Assembly (NCBI GenBank): GCA_040954595.2
Contig: CM082589.2
Location: forward strand, 4,340,001-4,404,000
Reading direction: 5' to 3'
DNA: 64,000 bases
From: Balanoglossus misakiensis
Taxonomy: Eukaryota > Hemichordata
In this document: one piece after another, positions 51,511-62,315 of the stretch
How positions within the stretch are numbered: the first letter of the stretch is position 1
Layout: each line of letters opens with the position of its first letter
Notes under the pieces: model-generated
Databases searched by the model: none
What the model saw: the letters and a program-made list of their open reading frames with translations, nothing else
What the model was told of the DNA's origin: nothing
Program-made: the position numbers and the translations under genes

Positions 51511-52751
51511 GTTGGGAGTAACTTAACAGCGATGATAAAGTCCAGTTAAGGGAGAATGCATAGGTCCGTTGGACGGGTGGAACGACAGGTGAGCACTTTA
51601 ATAATTTAAGTCACGTGGTATTAATTATAATCAATATTTTATAGCAGAACCGAATTGCCATCTGTCGTCATTTGGCTGTAGTCCCTATAACTGAAGTATT
51701 TATTTTGCATCTAAAACCTCGAGCCAAGGGCATGATTCCTTTTAGCATTGTTATATATTCATTGTTGCAATTGCCTACGAACCTGTTGGATTCGCCACTG
51801 AATCACCAGTAAGCCCGTGACACCCGTGTGACGGTATCAGAACTGTACCTTAGTTAATCAGTAAACCAGCGTAGGCCACTACTGCCAAGAAAATCACGCG
51901 ATATCGTGATTGGTGTGGCTGTTGTGACCTACCTAATCACCCATTTCTGTTTTCATAAATCTCACCATTTTTTTACCATTATGTTTTTTTTTATTTGTAA
52001 ATATTGTACACACGCATGGTGTATTGTCGCTTAGGCCAGAATTCCCCTTTCATTTTGTAAGCACGACCGCTTCACAATGTCGGCAATTTCCAACAGGCCA
52101 TAGGTGAAATATTTTTGTTTCACTAAGTCACTGATTTATTGCCTGCACTGAGAATTGGCGTGCGCAAATGCACGCTTGAATACATTCGCAAAAAGAGGTC
52201 ATCGACGTCTGCAACCCTGAGTCCCACTTTCAACTTTAAAACAAAAAAAAGAAAACAGTATACACTTCGGTCATACGACTTTGATGTCTCTTCCAATACT
52301 TGTAACGCGTGATCACGTAATTGCTATTTTAATACGGGTAATACCATCCCCAAGTGATGTGACCAAACCTTGAAAACACCAACAAAAATGGCAGAAGGCA
52401 GGGTAAAGGTTAATTTATCATAAAGGGTGTGGGACTGACAGTGTATCTGGGCTCAAAAGCGAGAGGATTGTATCATAAACGCGTATAGGCCTACCAACAG
52501 GCCCGGAATGGGAACCAATACTGCGTTGTTTAGTACATCAGTAGGATGCTAGACTGATATCAACATTAATTACATGTACCAAGTTTTAATATTGTTGCAA
52601 TAAATGAATTTATTCACAGTATTTAGAGATTTAAACAATACATTCCATTCTGTTGTCTACGAACAGAGCAAAACAACAATCGTCGCATTCAGGTTAAGCC
52701 GGATGCTACTCGAAATATTTTAGCCAATACACCTAATGTAAAAACTAGCAA
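51511..52751. other. Intergenic stretch upstream of the NLR-like gene; nothing recognised
   Basis: About 1.2 kb, AT-rich, between the start of the minus-strand NLR-like gene and the 3' end of the secreted-protein cluster. No exon, tRNA or clear repeat was identified. It probably includes the NLR promoter and the 3' UTR of the first secreted gene, whose TTTATT lies near 52610. Confidence 0.5.
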
Positions 52752-53761
52752 TCAGATAGCATAGAACTTGCAGATGTAGTTCACTACACGCCCATGGCTC
52801 TTGTAGGAGCAGTATTGAAACCCCTCGAAAGTGATCGTCCCTGCCGGGTTCCAGTACAGTTCCCCTGCAAGTCTCTCCGGGCAATCCTGCATATTGGAAG
52901 TGGAAATTTACATGGTATTTTACGCAGCAATTCACCCATGTAGAAATAAGCCAAAGTGCCATATATTTAATGGCCGGTTATATGTTTCTGCATATCTTGC
53001 ACTTCGATAAGAACTGTTGTACATACATGCTAACGAATGACACGGATGACCATGTTATTGACAATTCAACTTACGTCCATTACATTGCACGTCACTTTGT
53101 ATACGTCGTTAGTGTAGGTGATCGTTGTACAGCGCAAACACTCGTTCACAAATCTCCCTTCTATCCTTGTTCCCTGAAAAAATAAATATTAAAAAATACA
53201 AATTCTTGAAATGAAGTACGGACTGTTGTTATCATAATTGGTATACCAAGTATATTATTAATTTCCACGGAGAATGCTTGTTTGGCAATATTAAACCCCC
53301 GATGGGTTTACCCATGTTGGGCCAACCTCTGTATCAAGAGGATTTTCAAATGCAAATGCAATGACGTCATCCTTCTCCCCTGTATTCAATAACGTCGTCT
53401 TTCTGTTTGACGGTGTCTGTCTGTCTGTCTTCCATCTTACCAGGTCAACCGTATCCAACTGGTCAGTTAAAACTGCAGTTACTTGGTACGTCTCAGTAGA
53501 GCCAATGTATGGACCAATTGCATTATACGAAGTGACAGTCTCCAACGGACGTTCATTGTGCAAATTGTCAAACAGTGCCAGAATCTCATCCGTGCATTCG
53601 ACGTGTTGTGTAAACAGGGCGTTCCACACGGCGTCGTTGTATGAACGAAAGGAGGCAAAAGTACAGATCCATGGCTTCGAGTGGTACGGGTGAACTACAC
53701 TTGAACTAACCACCGCTGCCAAACCAAACATAACGAGTACTGCGCATCTCATCATGGTCAT
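52752..53761 (-). CDS. Small secreted eight-cysteine protein, tandem copy A
   Basis: Exons 53441-53761, 53075-53173 and 52752-52886 have phase-0 introns and give 184 residues. The N-terminus (MTMMRCAVLVMFGLAAVVSS) is a signal peptide. The mature part starts at HPYHSKPWIC and holds eight cysteines: WIC, VEC, NEC, RC, TC, DCPERL, YC and IC. I do not recognise the family. Landmarks shared with copies B and C are CTDEI..LFD.L.NE, IGPYIGSTET, VNEC, CPERLA.ELYWNP.G and EGF.YC.Y. It is probably disulphide-bonded and extracellular; function unknown. Intact. A further 5' non-coding exon is likely (see 53935-54005). Confidence 0.78.
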
Positions 53762-53934
53762 TCTGTGCCAGCTGCTACCTATAACAGGATGAGTGTCGCA
53801 ATCTACTTCAATTCCTGTTTTTATCTTCAAATATTTGTCATGTTTTGTATACATCTTCAAGCCTTATAAATGTTCGATATTAAGTGTTTTGTGACGTCCA
53901 GACGAGAACGTTCAGAATTGAGTTTTGTACTCAC

Positions 53935-54005
53935 CTGTCCTTTGCTGTACGCGTACGTAACGTAAAGGGGACGCGGAAATTGTGGCTTCTGATCGACCAG
54001 GTTTT
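53935..54005 (-). other. Conserved 5' leader exon/promoter block of secreted gene A
   Basis: On the minus strand this block ends at a canonical donor (GTGAGT...) followed by a motif (reading ctcaattctgaacgtt) that is also found upstream of copies B (55705-55775) and C (57313-57400). Within it gaggacg/ggggacg-g-gaaattg and gatcgac are shared. I read it as a non-coding first exon and core promoter duplicated with each gene. Confidence 0.55.
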
Positions 54006-54472
54006 TAAAAATAAGGCTTTAGGTAGACTAAAATAGTATGAATAACAATATAAACTTTAATGTGTTTCTTGTGATCAAAATAACTCGTATATACCTGTAT
54101 TGGACCCCCAGTAACCCAGTTTCTTTACGTTTTTTTTAATTCTAACTCCTGTTTTGAATTATAATTAGCGTTAACTTTATTTCATGGATAGGCACCACCA
54201 GTTTACCACAGGAGTACCATTTATTTATCTTTATATAGTAAGATTTATCAAACTGCGTGTTTTACAAACCTAGTCCACTGATCAATGAGATCAACACTGT
54301 ACTCTGCTATAATATAGGCGTTGTCATGGGCCAATGATATAACCTGGCGAATTCTGTATGCTCGAATGACTGGTCTTGCTCCAAGACACACTTTATTTTT
54401 CTATGCCAATTTTTGCAGATGCAATACCAGACAAAATCACTAGTTCCATAGTAACACATTATAATTATGTAG

Positions 54473-55535
54473 TTATCGGATGTTATAGAGTTTGCAGACG
54501 TAGTCTATGGTATTTCCATGCCTCTTGTAGGCGCAGTATTCGAAACCCTCGAGAGTGATGTCCCCCGGTGGGTTCCAATACAATTCCTTTGCAAGTCTCT
54601 CTGGGCATACCTGTACAAATAAAAATAAGTGAAGGAGTGACAATACGAAGGTCTGGTATTCCGCACGGCTGGTGAAATTAAAATGGAGAATCAGTTTCTG
54701 ACAAAAAAACCCACGTGGATAAGACACAATGGGCTGTAATCGTGGTTCAAATATGGAAATTTCAATTAACTCACTTCCATTATATTGCAGGTGATTTTCA
54801 CAATGTTGTTTGTGAAGAACTCCCCAGTACAAAGCACACACTCGTTCACAAGTTGGCCTTTAATCTTCCTTCCCTGAAAAAAAAAATGATTTCGATACCG
54901 TAATGTGTGATTATTTTTTTAATCGCGACTGTTGCGCCAATCATCATATTTTGTTTTGTTTCCAAGGAGTACGTGTGTTGGTAAATTACCCGACTTCAGC
55001 CTAGGTTAGTTCAGCGAACTGAGGTAACGTCAATGAGAATTTCAAATGTGATGTTTGAACCCTGAATTCCCGCTAACACACCTAAAATGAATTATTGCAA
55101 CTATATCCTCATTCTCAGAACACGCCAACGAATTCAGTTTGTATCACTTAACCGGAGAAATGTCTGCATGTCTGTCTGTCTGTCTGTCTCTCTCTGTCTG
55201 CCCGCCCCACTCCCCATCCTTACCAAATCAGCCGTGTCGACCTTGTCGACTGAAACTGAATTCAATAGGAACGTCTCGGTGGAGCCGATGTATGGCCCAA
55301 TTGCCTGGTACACGGTTACAGTCTTCAACAAGACTTCATTTTGCAGACGGTCAAACAGTTCCATGATTTCATCCGTGCATTCAACATGTTGTGTACCCAG
55401 GGCATTCCAGACATCGTCGTTGTAGCAACGAACCGAAGCAAATGTGCATATCCATGGTTTCGAGTGGAACGGGTGACGAACACTTGCACTAACCAGTGTC
55501 AAACAGGACGCTATGAATATTGTAAACTTAACCAT
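54473..55535 (-). CDS. Small secreted eight-cysteine protein, tandem copy B
   Basis: Exons 55224-55535, 54775-54873 and 54473-54610 give 182 residues if translation starts at MVKFTIFIASCLTLVSAS, a good signal peptide. An in-frame upstream ATG at 55580 would add 15 non-hydrophobic residues and is less likely. Intron phases and exon-2 length (99 bp) match copies A and C. All eight mature cysteines are conserved. The signal peptide is unrelated to those of A and C, so the first exon of B has diverged most at its 5' end. The last exon is one codon longer (ends YNIR). Confidence 0.78.
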
Positions 55536-56079
55536 TACGCTGTCGTGGTTGCCACCTACAATATGATCACCTTCACTCATAAATTGAAACCTGTGACATT
55601 TTTTTACATTTCATAGACATAAAAGAAACAGACACCCTCGATTTGTTTAAATAACATTTTCTGATTTTGAACGAATAACGTTCAGAATTGAAATGTATAC
55701 TCACTTCTCCCTTGTCGGAATTACTTGTGAAGAGGACGGCGAAATTGTTTCAGATCGACTACGTTGTTTTTTAAAGGTTGCGTAGTCTAAAATAGTATAA
55801 AGACGATTTAAATAATTCTATTTTTTTCTTTTCATCAAACTTTACTGTATCCATACATGCATCTATGTGAAAATAGTCCCACAGAATGCACCGCATCTCT
55901 CATGAAAATAAGTTCCGTATGACGTTTTATTAATAAATTGAATGGAATAAAGTCTGAGATGAAAAAAAAGTCAGATGATTAGTGAAGTTTGTGGAATATC
56001 AAGATATATTCCAAGTTCGTACATTTCTCAACAATGAAATAACATCATGTATACAATGAGCAACAGTTCAAATTGGTAG

Positions 56080-57170
56080 TCAGATGACATGGGACTTGCA
56101 GACGTAATTCAGTGTACGTCCTTGGCTTCTATAGGCGCAGTATTGAAAGCCCTCAACGGTAACCTCCCCTGCTGGGTTCCAGTGCAGTTCGCCTGCAAGT
56201 CTCTCCGGGCAATCCTGCACATGCCACAAAAGAAAATAATTGAACATTTGTATTGTCTAGTACTAACAGCTCTTTGCATTGTTATTTTTAATCAGAAAAT
56301 AATACATTTCTACATATAAAATGTAAGCGTCGGGCAAAGCACCATGAAGGCGTGACGATACGAAGGTATTTTATTCGATACGGCTGACTTTGCGTATCTG
56401 AATGTTGTAATTATTCTATTACTGTAACTGTTTGATAATAAACCACACGAGAAGACAATACTATTTATTTCAACTTACATTCATTACTTCGCAAGTGATG
56501 TTGACAATGCTATTAGTGAAGAAGTCCCCTGTACATAGCAAACACTCGTTCACAGTTTGCCCTTGAACCTTCCTCCCCTGAAAAGAAATGATTTCGATGC
56601 CAAGCTTATTTTTTATCTCCGTTAATATACCAATAATGCATGTTAATTAATTTTAAAAAGTATAGTTTGGGTTTCCTTTAGCCTTTAAGCATACCATACA
56701 AAAGCAAACATAATGCAGTTTCGTCAATAACTATTGACTCTGTCTGTCTATGTGTGTGTGTATGCCAGTGTATCAGCATGCGTGTGTGTGCGTCTGACTG
56801 TGTTTGTCTCCCCATCGTCGCTCTGTCTTCCCCGCTCCGCCCTCCTCCTTACCAAATCAGCCGTGTCGACCTTGTCAGTTAATACACTATTCATTTGGAA
56901 CGTCTCGGTGGAGCCGATGTATGGGCCAACTGCCTGGTACACGGTTGCAGTCTTCAACAAGACTTCATTTTGAAGACTGTCAAACAGTTCCATGATTTCA
57001 TCCGTGCATTCAACATGTTGTGTTTTAAGGGTGTTCCACACAGCGTTGTTGTAGCCACGAAACGAAGAAAATGAACAGATCCATGGCTTCGAGTGGAATG
57101 GGTGATCGACACTTGAACGAACCACCGCCAAGCCAAACATTACGAGTACTGCACATCTCTTCATGATCAT
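56080..57170 (-). CDS. Small secreted eight-cysteine protein, tandem copy C
   Basis: Exons 56853-57170, 56479-56577 and 56080-56214 give 183 residues. The start MIMKRCAVLVMFGLAVVRSS closely matches copy A, while exon 2 (GRKVQGQTVNEC, NECLLCTG) is closer to copy B, so the copies look like a mosaic or share gene conversion. Eight cysteines are conserved. Intact, with GT/AG introns and a conserved leader block upstream. Function unknown. Confidence 0.78.
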
Positions 57171-60100
57171 TCTGTGCCAGCTGCTACCTATATAACATGA
57201 TCAGTATCGTAACTTACTGTTCAATTCTATTCCTATATGCTCGATCGATTACAAATACACGGAATTTTGTGCCTTTCAGAAGAGAACGTTCAGAATTGAG
57301 ATTTATACTCACCTGTCGTTTGTCACTTGTCGTACAAATTGATAAGAGGACGGGGAAATTGGGAATGAGTGTTTGCAGTTTTATGGTTGCTGATCGACTC
57401 GGTTGTTTTAATGCAGCGTTGGTTAGACTAAAATAGTACGGATAGCGATTTAAATGTTTCTATTTTTCTTGTGATCAAAATACCTCGTGTCTATCCTACA
57501 AAATACTGTACCCTGCACTTTGGAGTATGTGCAGGGGTTTGTACACACAGGCCCAGTGGCAAAAGCAAACTAACATGAAAAGACTAAAGATTTTCAGAAA
57601 CAGTGTTACTTGAAAAGATTTTTGTTGCGCCCAAGCAATTCGAATTGTCGCCGGGTAAGTTGATACGGGGATTGCGTTTCAAACAGAACGATAGAATGGT
57701 TCTGACACAATGGACTCGTACAGGGTCGCGTATTTGTGTAGCCATGTAACCACTAGGCGCAGCTCAGTTTGTGCCGTGCACCACAGACCCTCTATATACC
57801 TGCACTGAGCAGCAAAGCTGCTCCCAGAATGACCCGTCAACAGAGCCAAGTCATTCTAAATAGTACACCACAGTTTACCGTGTGCAGGGCGTTATTGTCA
57901 CTGATACTAGTATGCAAACGTTTATTCTTTATAGTTTCGGGTAATTATTCTTTCCACCGTAGATTGGTACAGTATAATTTAATTTAGATACAGAAAGAGA
58001 TTAATAAAGCGTTTTCCTTTCCAGGGCTTTTCAATTTCCGTGTCCAATTAACCCATTCTGTGAACTAAATTGCGATGCGAAAGCTGTGCGTCCCTCGCCC
58101 CACAGAATTTTCGTAGGGCAGTACACTACTAAGGTGCGGAGAATGCGGAAAGCGTCTTATTATTACACGCACTATCGACTCAAGCAATCGATTTCCTTAT
58201 TGGATATCCGCATACATCCGTTGGTACGGGTTGAATACTAGCCGTCTAATCAATTCTGTCCCAGTTCACTCTGAACCATTGATTGTCGTTTCTCACTCAG
58301 AACTGTGGCGCGACAAAAAGACAGCGAGGAGTAGGAATATACATAGCTGTGAAAAGAACACCACGCTGTTACCAGACACTAGTTCATTTTTTTGGCTGTG
58401 GTGTGATGGCAGAGAAAAACATCTGCTGCTACGGACTATGCTTGACTCGCCCAAAAATAAGACAAAACGCTCCACTTTCCTTCATGATTTTGATAATATT
58501 GCAACTTCAATGATTATTTCTTTATTTCGATATATTGACATTGTTATATGACATTTCACTTTACAATATCAGGAACTCAAAAGATGTGGTTATTTCGGTT
58601 TGGCTTTGATAGTCTTGTCGGCTACAGAAAGACAACATAGCGCTTTTACAACGATTGTAAGGATAAAGTCAAACACGAAAAGATGATTTTGTCATTTTCC
58701 AACAATTTGATTATCTGAAGTGTAGTCTGCAAATGTACTCTGTAAGAAACTTAGCGGTCAGAATCCACTGTTTGATTGCAAAGGTACTTTGATCTTAAAT
58801 AAACTTTGAAACGAATCCAGCGATAAAGTATTCTTATTTACAGGAAAAAAATACAATTTTGATTACAGCTGATATGCATGAATACGGAATGTAGGAAGGT
58901 GTCGTTATAGAAATGAAAAAAATATAGTTTATGAATGGAAAGTGTTCTAGAGATTGTCAAGTAGTAGTGCACACTTCCGGTAGTGTTACTAAGATGTGTA
59001 CATTCTCCGTGGCAACACCACCTCGGGAGAGCACTTCTTGTATACAAAGTTATGAATATTTCATTTCCGAGTCTTCGTCCGTCGATAATTGTCTTTGTCG
59101 TTGTACCCTTCGCGGAGTTTGCACTGTGGAGAGCAAATAGGAGTACTGATCGATCTACAGACGCAGTGTGCGATGAACACACAAGACACAATGGGTGGCA
59201 TTGTCCCATACCAATGTTACAGATTGTCTCCGTGGTTCAACCCTCAAACAAGGCTGAACGATCAGTTTTGCCTCAGCTTGGTGTACATCAGGATCCGAGA
59301 ACCTAGGATATGATAGACACAATATCATGACGTCACTTTATGGATCCTTACTCCACCAAGTTAATTACGGTATAATTATCGGGTGGTCGATCGTCAAGCG
59401 GCGAATGATTGTCATGTAATGATTGACGATGAAGAAATACCCGGAAGTAAGATACGCGTATGCTGCAGTAATCCAATAAATATTATTGCATGTCATTTAG
59501 TTTGTAAATAATGAAAACAACGATGAGAATAATAAGCACATTGGTAGTAATACAGTAGTATTAGTCCGTATAAGTCTATCCCCTGGGCGTACATGTACGT
59601 TAGATTTCAGGATTCCTTGATGTATGATAGTTCCATGAGTTGATTCGAGTCAAAGTTGACATTGATGAAATATCGCCAACGAAGGATCAGCGCATATGTC
59701 GTCATACGCACACAGATAACCATGGGGATTGAACCCGTTGAACCAAACGTTCTGTACTGCGGACGAAGACAACTCAAAGTTCTGGACTGTCCGATGTCAG
59801 ACAATTGTCTGGCCTGATTGATAGTTTCTGTTACGCAGTTTTCCCAAACAAATTGAATTAATTAGCATAGCGTGTATTGTACCCGTCAAAAGAGACACTC
59901 CGCTATTTCTTACATAATCGTAACTCGGCCGATAGGCGACTGAAGTCACGTATGGTATACAGGTGTTGCTGAGCATACGTAGAATGCTGATTGGCCGTTG
60001 CGTCACCGAGACTTCAAAAACACCAAACACGGTGTGACGACATGCTGTATACAAGGTGTTCAACCGACCAGAGCACTGAGTCCAGATCTTGCTGGAGGCT

Positions 60101-61085
60101 GAACTACAGAAAATGGCTCCGCGAAGTGTACACAGCGGATTACGTCCATCCATTGTACACGCTGACTAACAAACATTAGCGTTCGATCGATAAATGGAGA
60201 ACAAATAAATTCTTTATGAGCGCTTCAAGTCGTCCTTCAAGTACTCTACGTGTGATTTTTTTAATAAACGGGGAGGTAGTGGGCCGCTAAACTCTCTTAA
60301 AACCGTGAAGTAATTAGCCTTATTAGTGATCAATTCTAATTTACAATCCGTCCATGCCGCCGTCATGCTAGCGACAATTCCTTGCGTTATACAATGTTAA
60401 CACTCGCATTCGTCTGATAAACGTATCACCATGACAACTCTCAAGGAGCTTCGGGTACTACGGTAGTTAGTTCGTGTGGTTTTTGATTAATTTTCGAGTG
60501 CTTTTTGTGGGTTTTAGGAATTACTAGTTGAAATCCACCGAGAACATGTCTGTTAGATTAGGTAACAGCTATGGAAAGGGCCAATTGAATCAGTGTATAT
60601 AGTCGAGCGAGGAGTCGGTGGCACAAAACAACAGACTTCATAAAAATGAGACAGCATTTCTCTGTAGAAGTTTTGGATGTAGCAACGGAAGAATTTGCCA
60701 TTCACCAGAGTCAAATAGCGATAGACCCACTATAATGCCTTATCTAATACACACGATACGAAGGTTGTTTTCAGCTTTGCGGCTGTCGGTACCCGTGGTG
60801 GAGATAATCCGCACAAAACTCCGTTTCCAAGTAATGTCATGGCGGTTTTTGGCACACACTGTTTCGTCACCTTACGTGGCAATAATACACGGTCCGACGA
60901 GATACGGTTGCTCGAGTTCAAAGTTCGGGCGGCTCTGTTTTCCGTCGAAGTTGAAGCGGAGGTCTCTCGAGGTTAAACTCGGTCGGTCGTGTGTGTGAGT
61001 GACCGGCCAAATCATGCACTCTTTTGATAAATATTAAATGCATCAACCTTGGTGTTCAGAATTCATTACAGCCAGCGATTGTGGT
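57171..61085. other. Intergenic stretch; no gene seen
   Basis: The first 250 bp are the leader/promoter of secreted gene C. The remainder has no supported exon. Open frames of 100-120 codons on both strands (for example at 58231, 58838 and 59797) lack splice signals, starts in good context and coding-like composition. No tRNA or clear repeat was seen. Confidence 0.5.
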
Positions 61086-62315
61086 TTACGTGGAGAGCTT
61101 GGCCGGCCTCGCAGACACCCGCCACTGGGGCAACCGATAAGGCACCTCCTTGAAATTATTAAAATTGTGAGCCCCGCTGATGTCCACGATGATCGTGTTT
61201 TCATCCTGGTCTTCGGGGCTTCCTCCCCACGCAATCGGCCGTCTGTTCGGACTGGTCACCGACCTCCTCCGCACCGTTGCCCCGTTCTTCATCGGCAGGT
61301 CCAGGTCGGTTATGACGTAGGTTTCTATGGTGGAGCAGCGCGAAAGTGGTCGCTCGGTGCTAATGTCCGACACGGCGGACGACGGTTTGTCGCCGGACTT
61401 TCCCTGAGAATTGCCTGTTTTCTTTTTCGTTTCGTTAAACTGCACAGCCACGGTGTTCATGTCTATCGTCACTCGGGGTTTGTACTCTTTGCGTGTGGCA
61501 CTGTTTGGTTGCACGCGCTTCGTCGGTTGCGTACCCTTTCCACTGGTCGCCCTTCCCAACGACTGGCCCGCGGATGACGCGCTCCCAAGCGACGACAATC
61601 CCGACCTGTGCCTGCCGGCAAACGGCTGGCCTTCCCCGTGACTCCTGTCGTTTGAAAAGTTGCCTTGCTTTTTCGAAGTGTTCGATCGTGGGCGTGTTTT
61701 GCTGAACGCGGCCACCGCGTTGAACACCGGTTGCTGTTTGTTCGTCCCGTGAGTTACCGAGCCCGCGCTGCGAGTGCTGCTCACACTGCTGGCACTGGCT
61801 CCCCTGTTTTGTTTGTCGCGTAAAAACGGCTGATAGGACTGCTCAAATTGTTCCCTCAGCTCCGCTGTAATGTCCCTCAGACTGGCCGCGGCTCGGCTCA
61901 ACTTGATCTGCTGTCGTGCCGTCGAAAAGCTGTACGGCTCCCGTTGCAGCGGAGGCGCGGAATGCGCTAACTCCGCCTTCCTGGCCTGCTTCAAACCCTT
62001 CCTCGGCAACGCGTACGTCGGGAATCCATTTGTCGGCGAAAACAAATCGATGATTTTCCCCTTCGAGTTGTACTTCTCCTTCCCCTTGAACTCCACCGGT
62101 CTCGGCACAAACGTCAGCGGGTACGACTTGCTCGTCGCCGGCTTGCGCTCGTAGATAGGTATCCGGTTCGGTATCGTGTGCACCTGCAAGTCTAAGTCAA
62201 AGGTGACGCGCTTTCGTCTGCCCAGCGGCTTGTCCACCGAGTCGTCGGGCAGAGCCAGCCCGCCGATGTCCGCCGCGTTGCCTGGCTCCACGACTATCAT
62301 GCCGTCACCGTTCAT
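61086..62315 (-). CDS. Uncharacterised 409-aa disordered protein with an RVxF-type PP1-docking motif
   Basis: A single uninterrupted frame of 409 codons starts at ATG 62315 in an aaagATGa context. GC content is clearly higher than the flanks, supporting a real gene. There is no signal peptide or membrane segment. The protein is rich in Ser, Arg, Lys and Pro, and looks disordered. KRVTFDLD at residues 35-42 fits the RVxF consensus used to dock protein phosphatase 1. Other landmarks are SYPLTFVPRPVEFKGKEKY (~63-82), LRDITAELREQFEQSYQPFL (~145-165) and KPRVTIDMNTVAVQFNET. I do not recognise a family. Intronless within the coding region, unlike most neighbours; a 5' non-coding exon is possible. 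Confidence 0.75.
   Translation of the reverse strand: MNGDGMIVVEPGNAADIGGLALPDDSVDKPLGRRKRVTFDLDLQVHTIPNRIPIYERKPATSKSYPLTFVPRPVEFKGKEKYNSKGKIIDLFSPTNGFPTYALPRKGLKQARKAELAHSAPPLQREPYSFSTARQQIKLSRAAASLRDITAELREQFEQSYQPFLRDKQNRGASASSVSSTRSAGSVTHGTNKQQPVFNAVAAFSKTRPRSNTSKKQGNFSNDRSHGEGQPFAGRHRSGLSSLGSASSAGQSLGRATSGKGTQPTKRVQPNSATRKEYKPRVTIDMNTVAVQFNETKKKTGNSQGKSGDKPSSAVSDISTERPLSRCSTIETYVITDLDLPMKNGATVRRRSVTSPNRRPIAWGGSPEDQDENTIIVDISGAHNFNNFKEVPYRLPQWRVSARPAKLST

Noticed and set aside
59797-60153. 118-codon minus-strand open frame
   Set aside because: Considered as a retroelement fragment, but no reverse-transcriptase or gag-like motif is visible and there is no splice support.
60618-60998. 126-codon plus-strand open frame
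   Set aside because: No domain, poor start context and no splice sites. Treated as chance.
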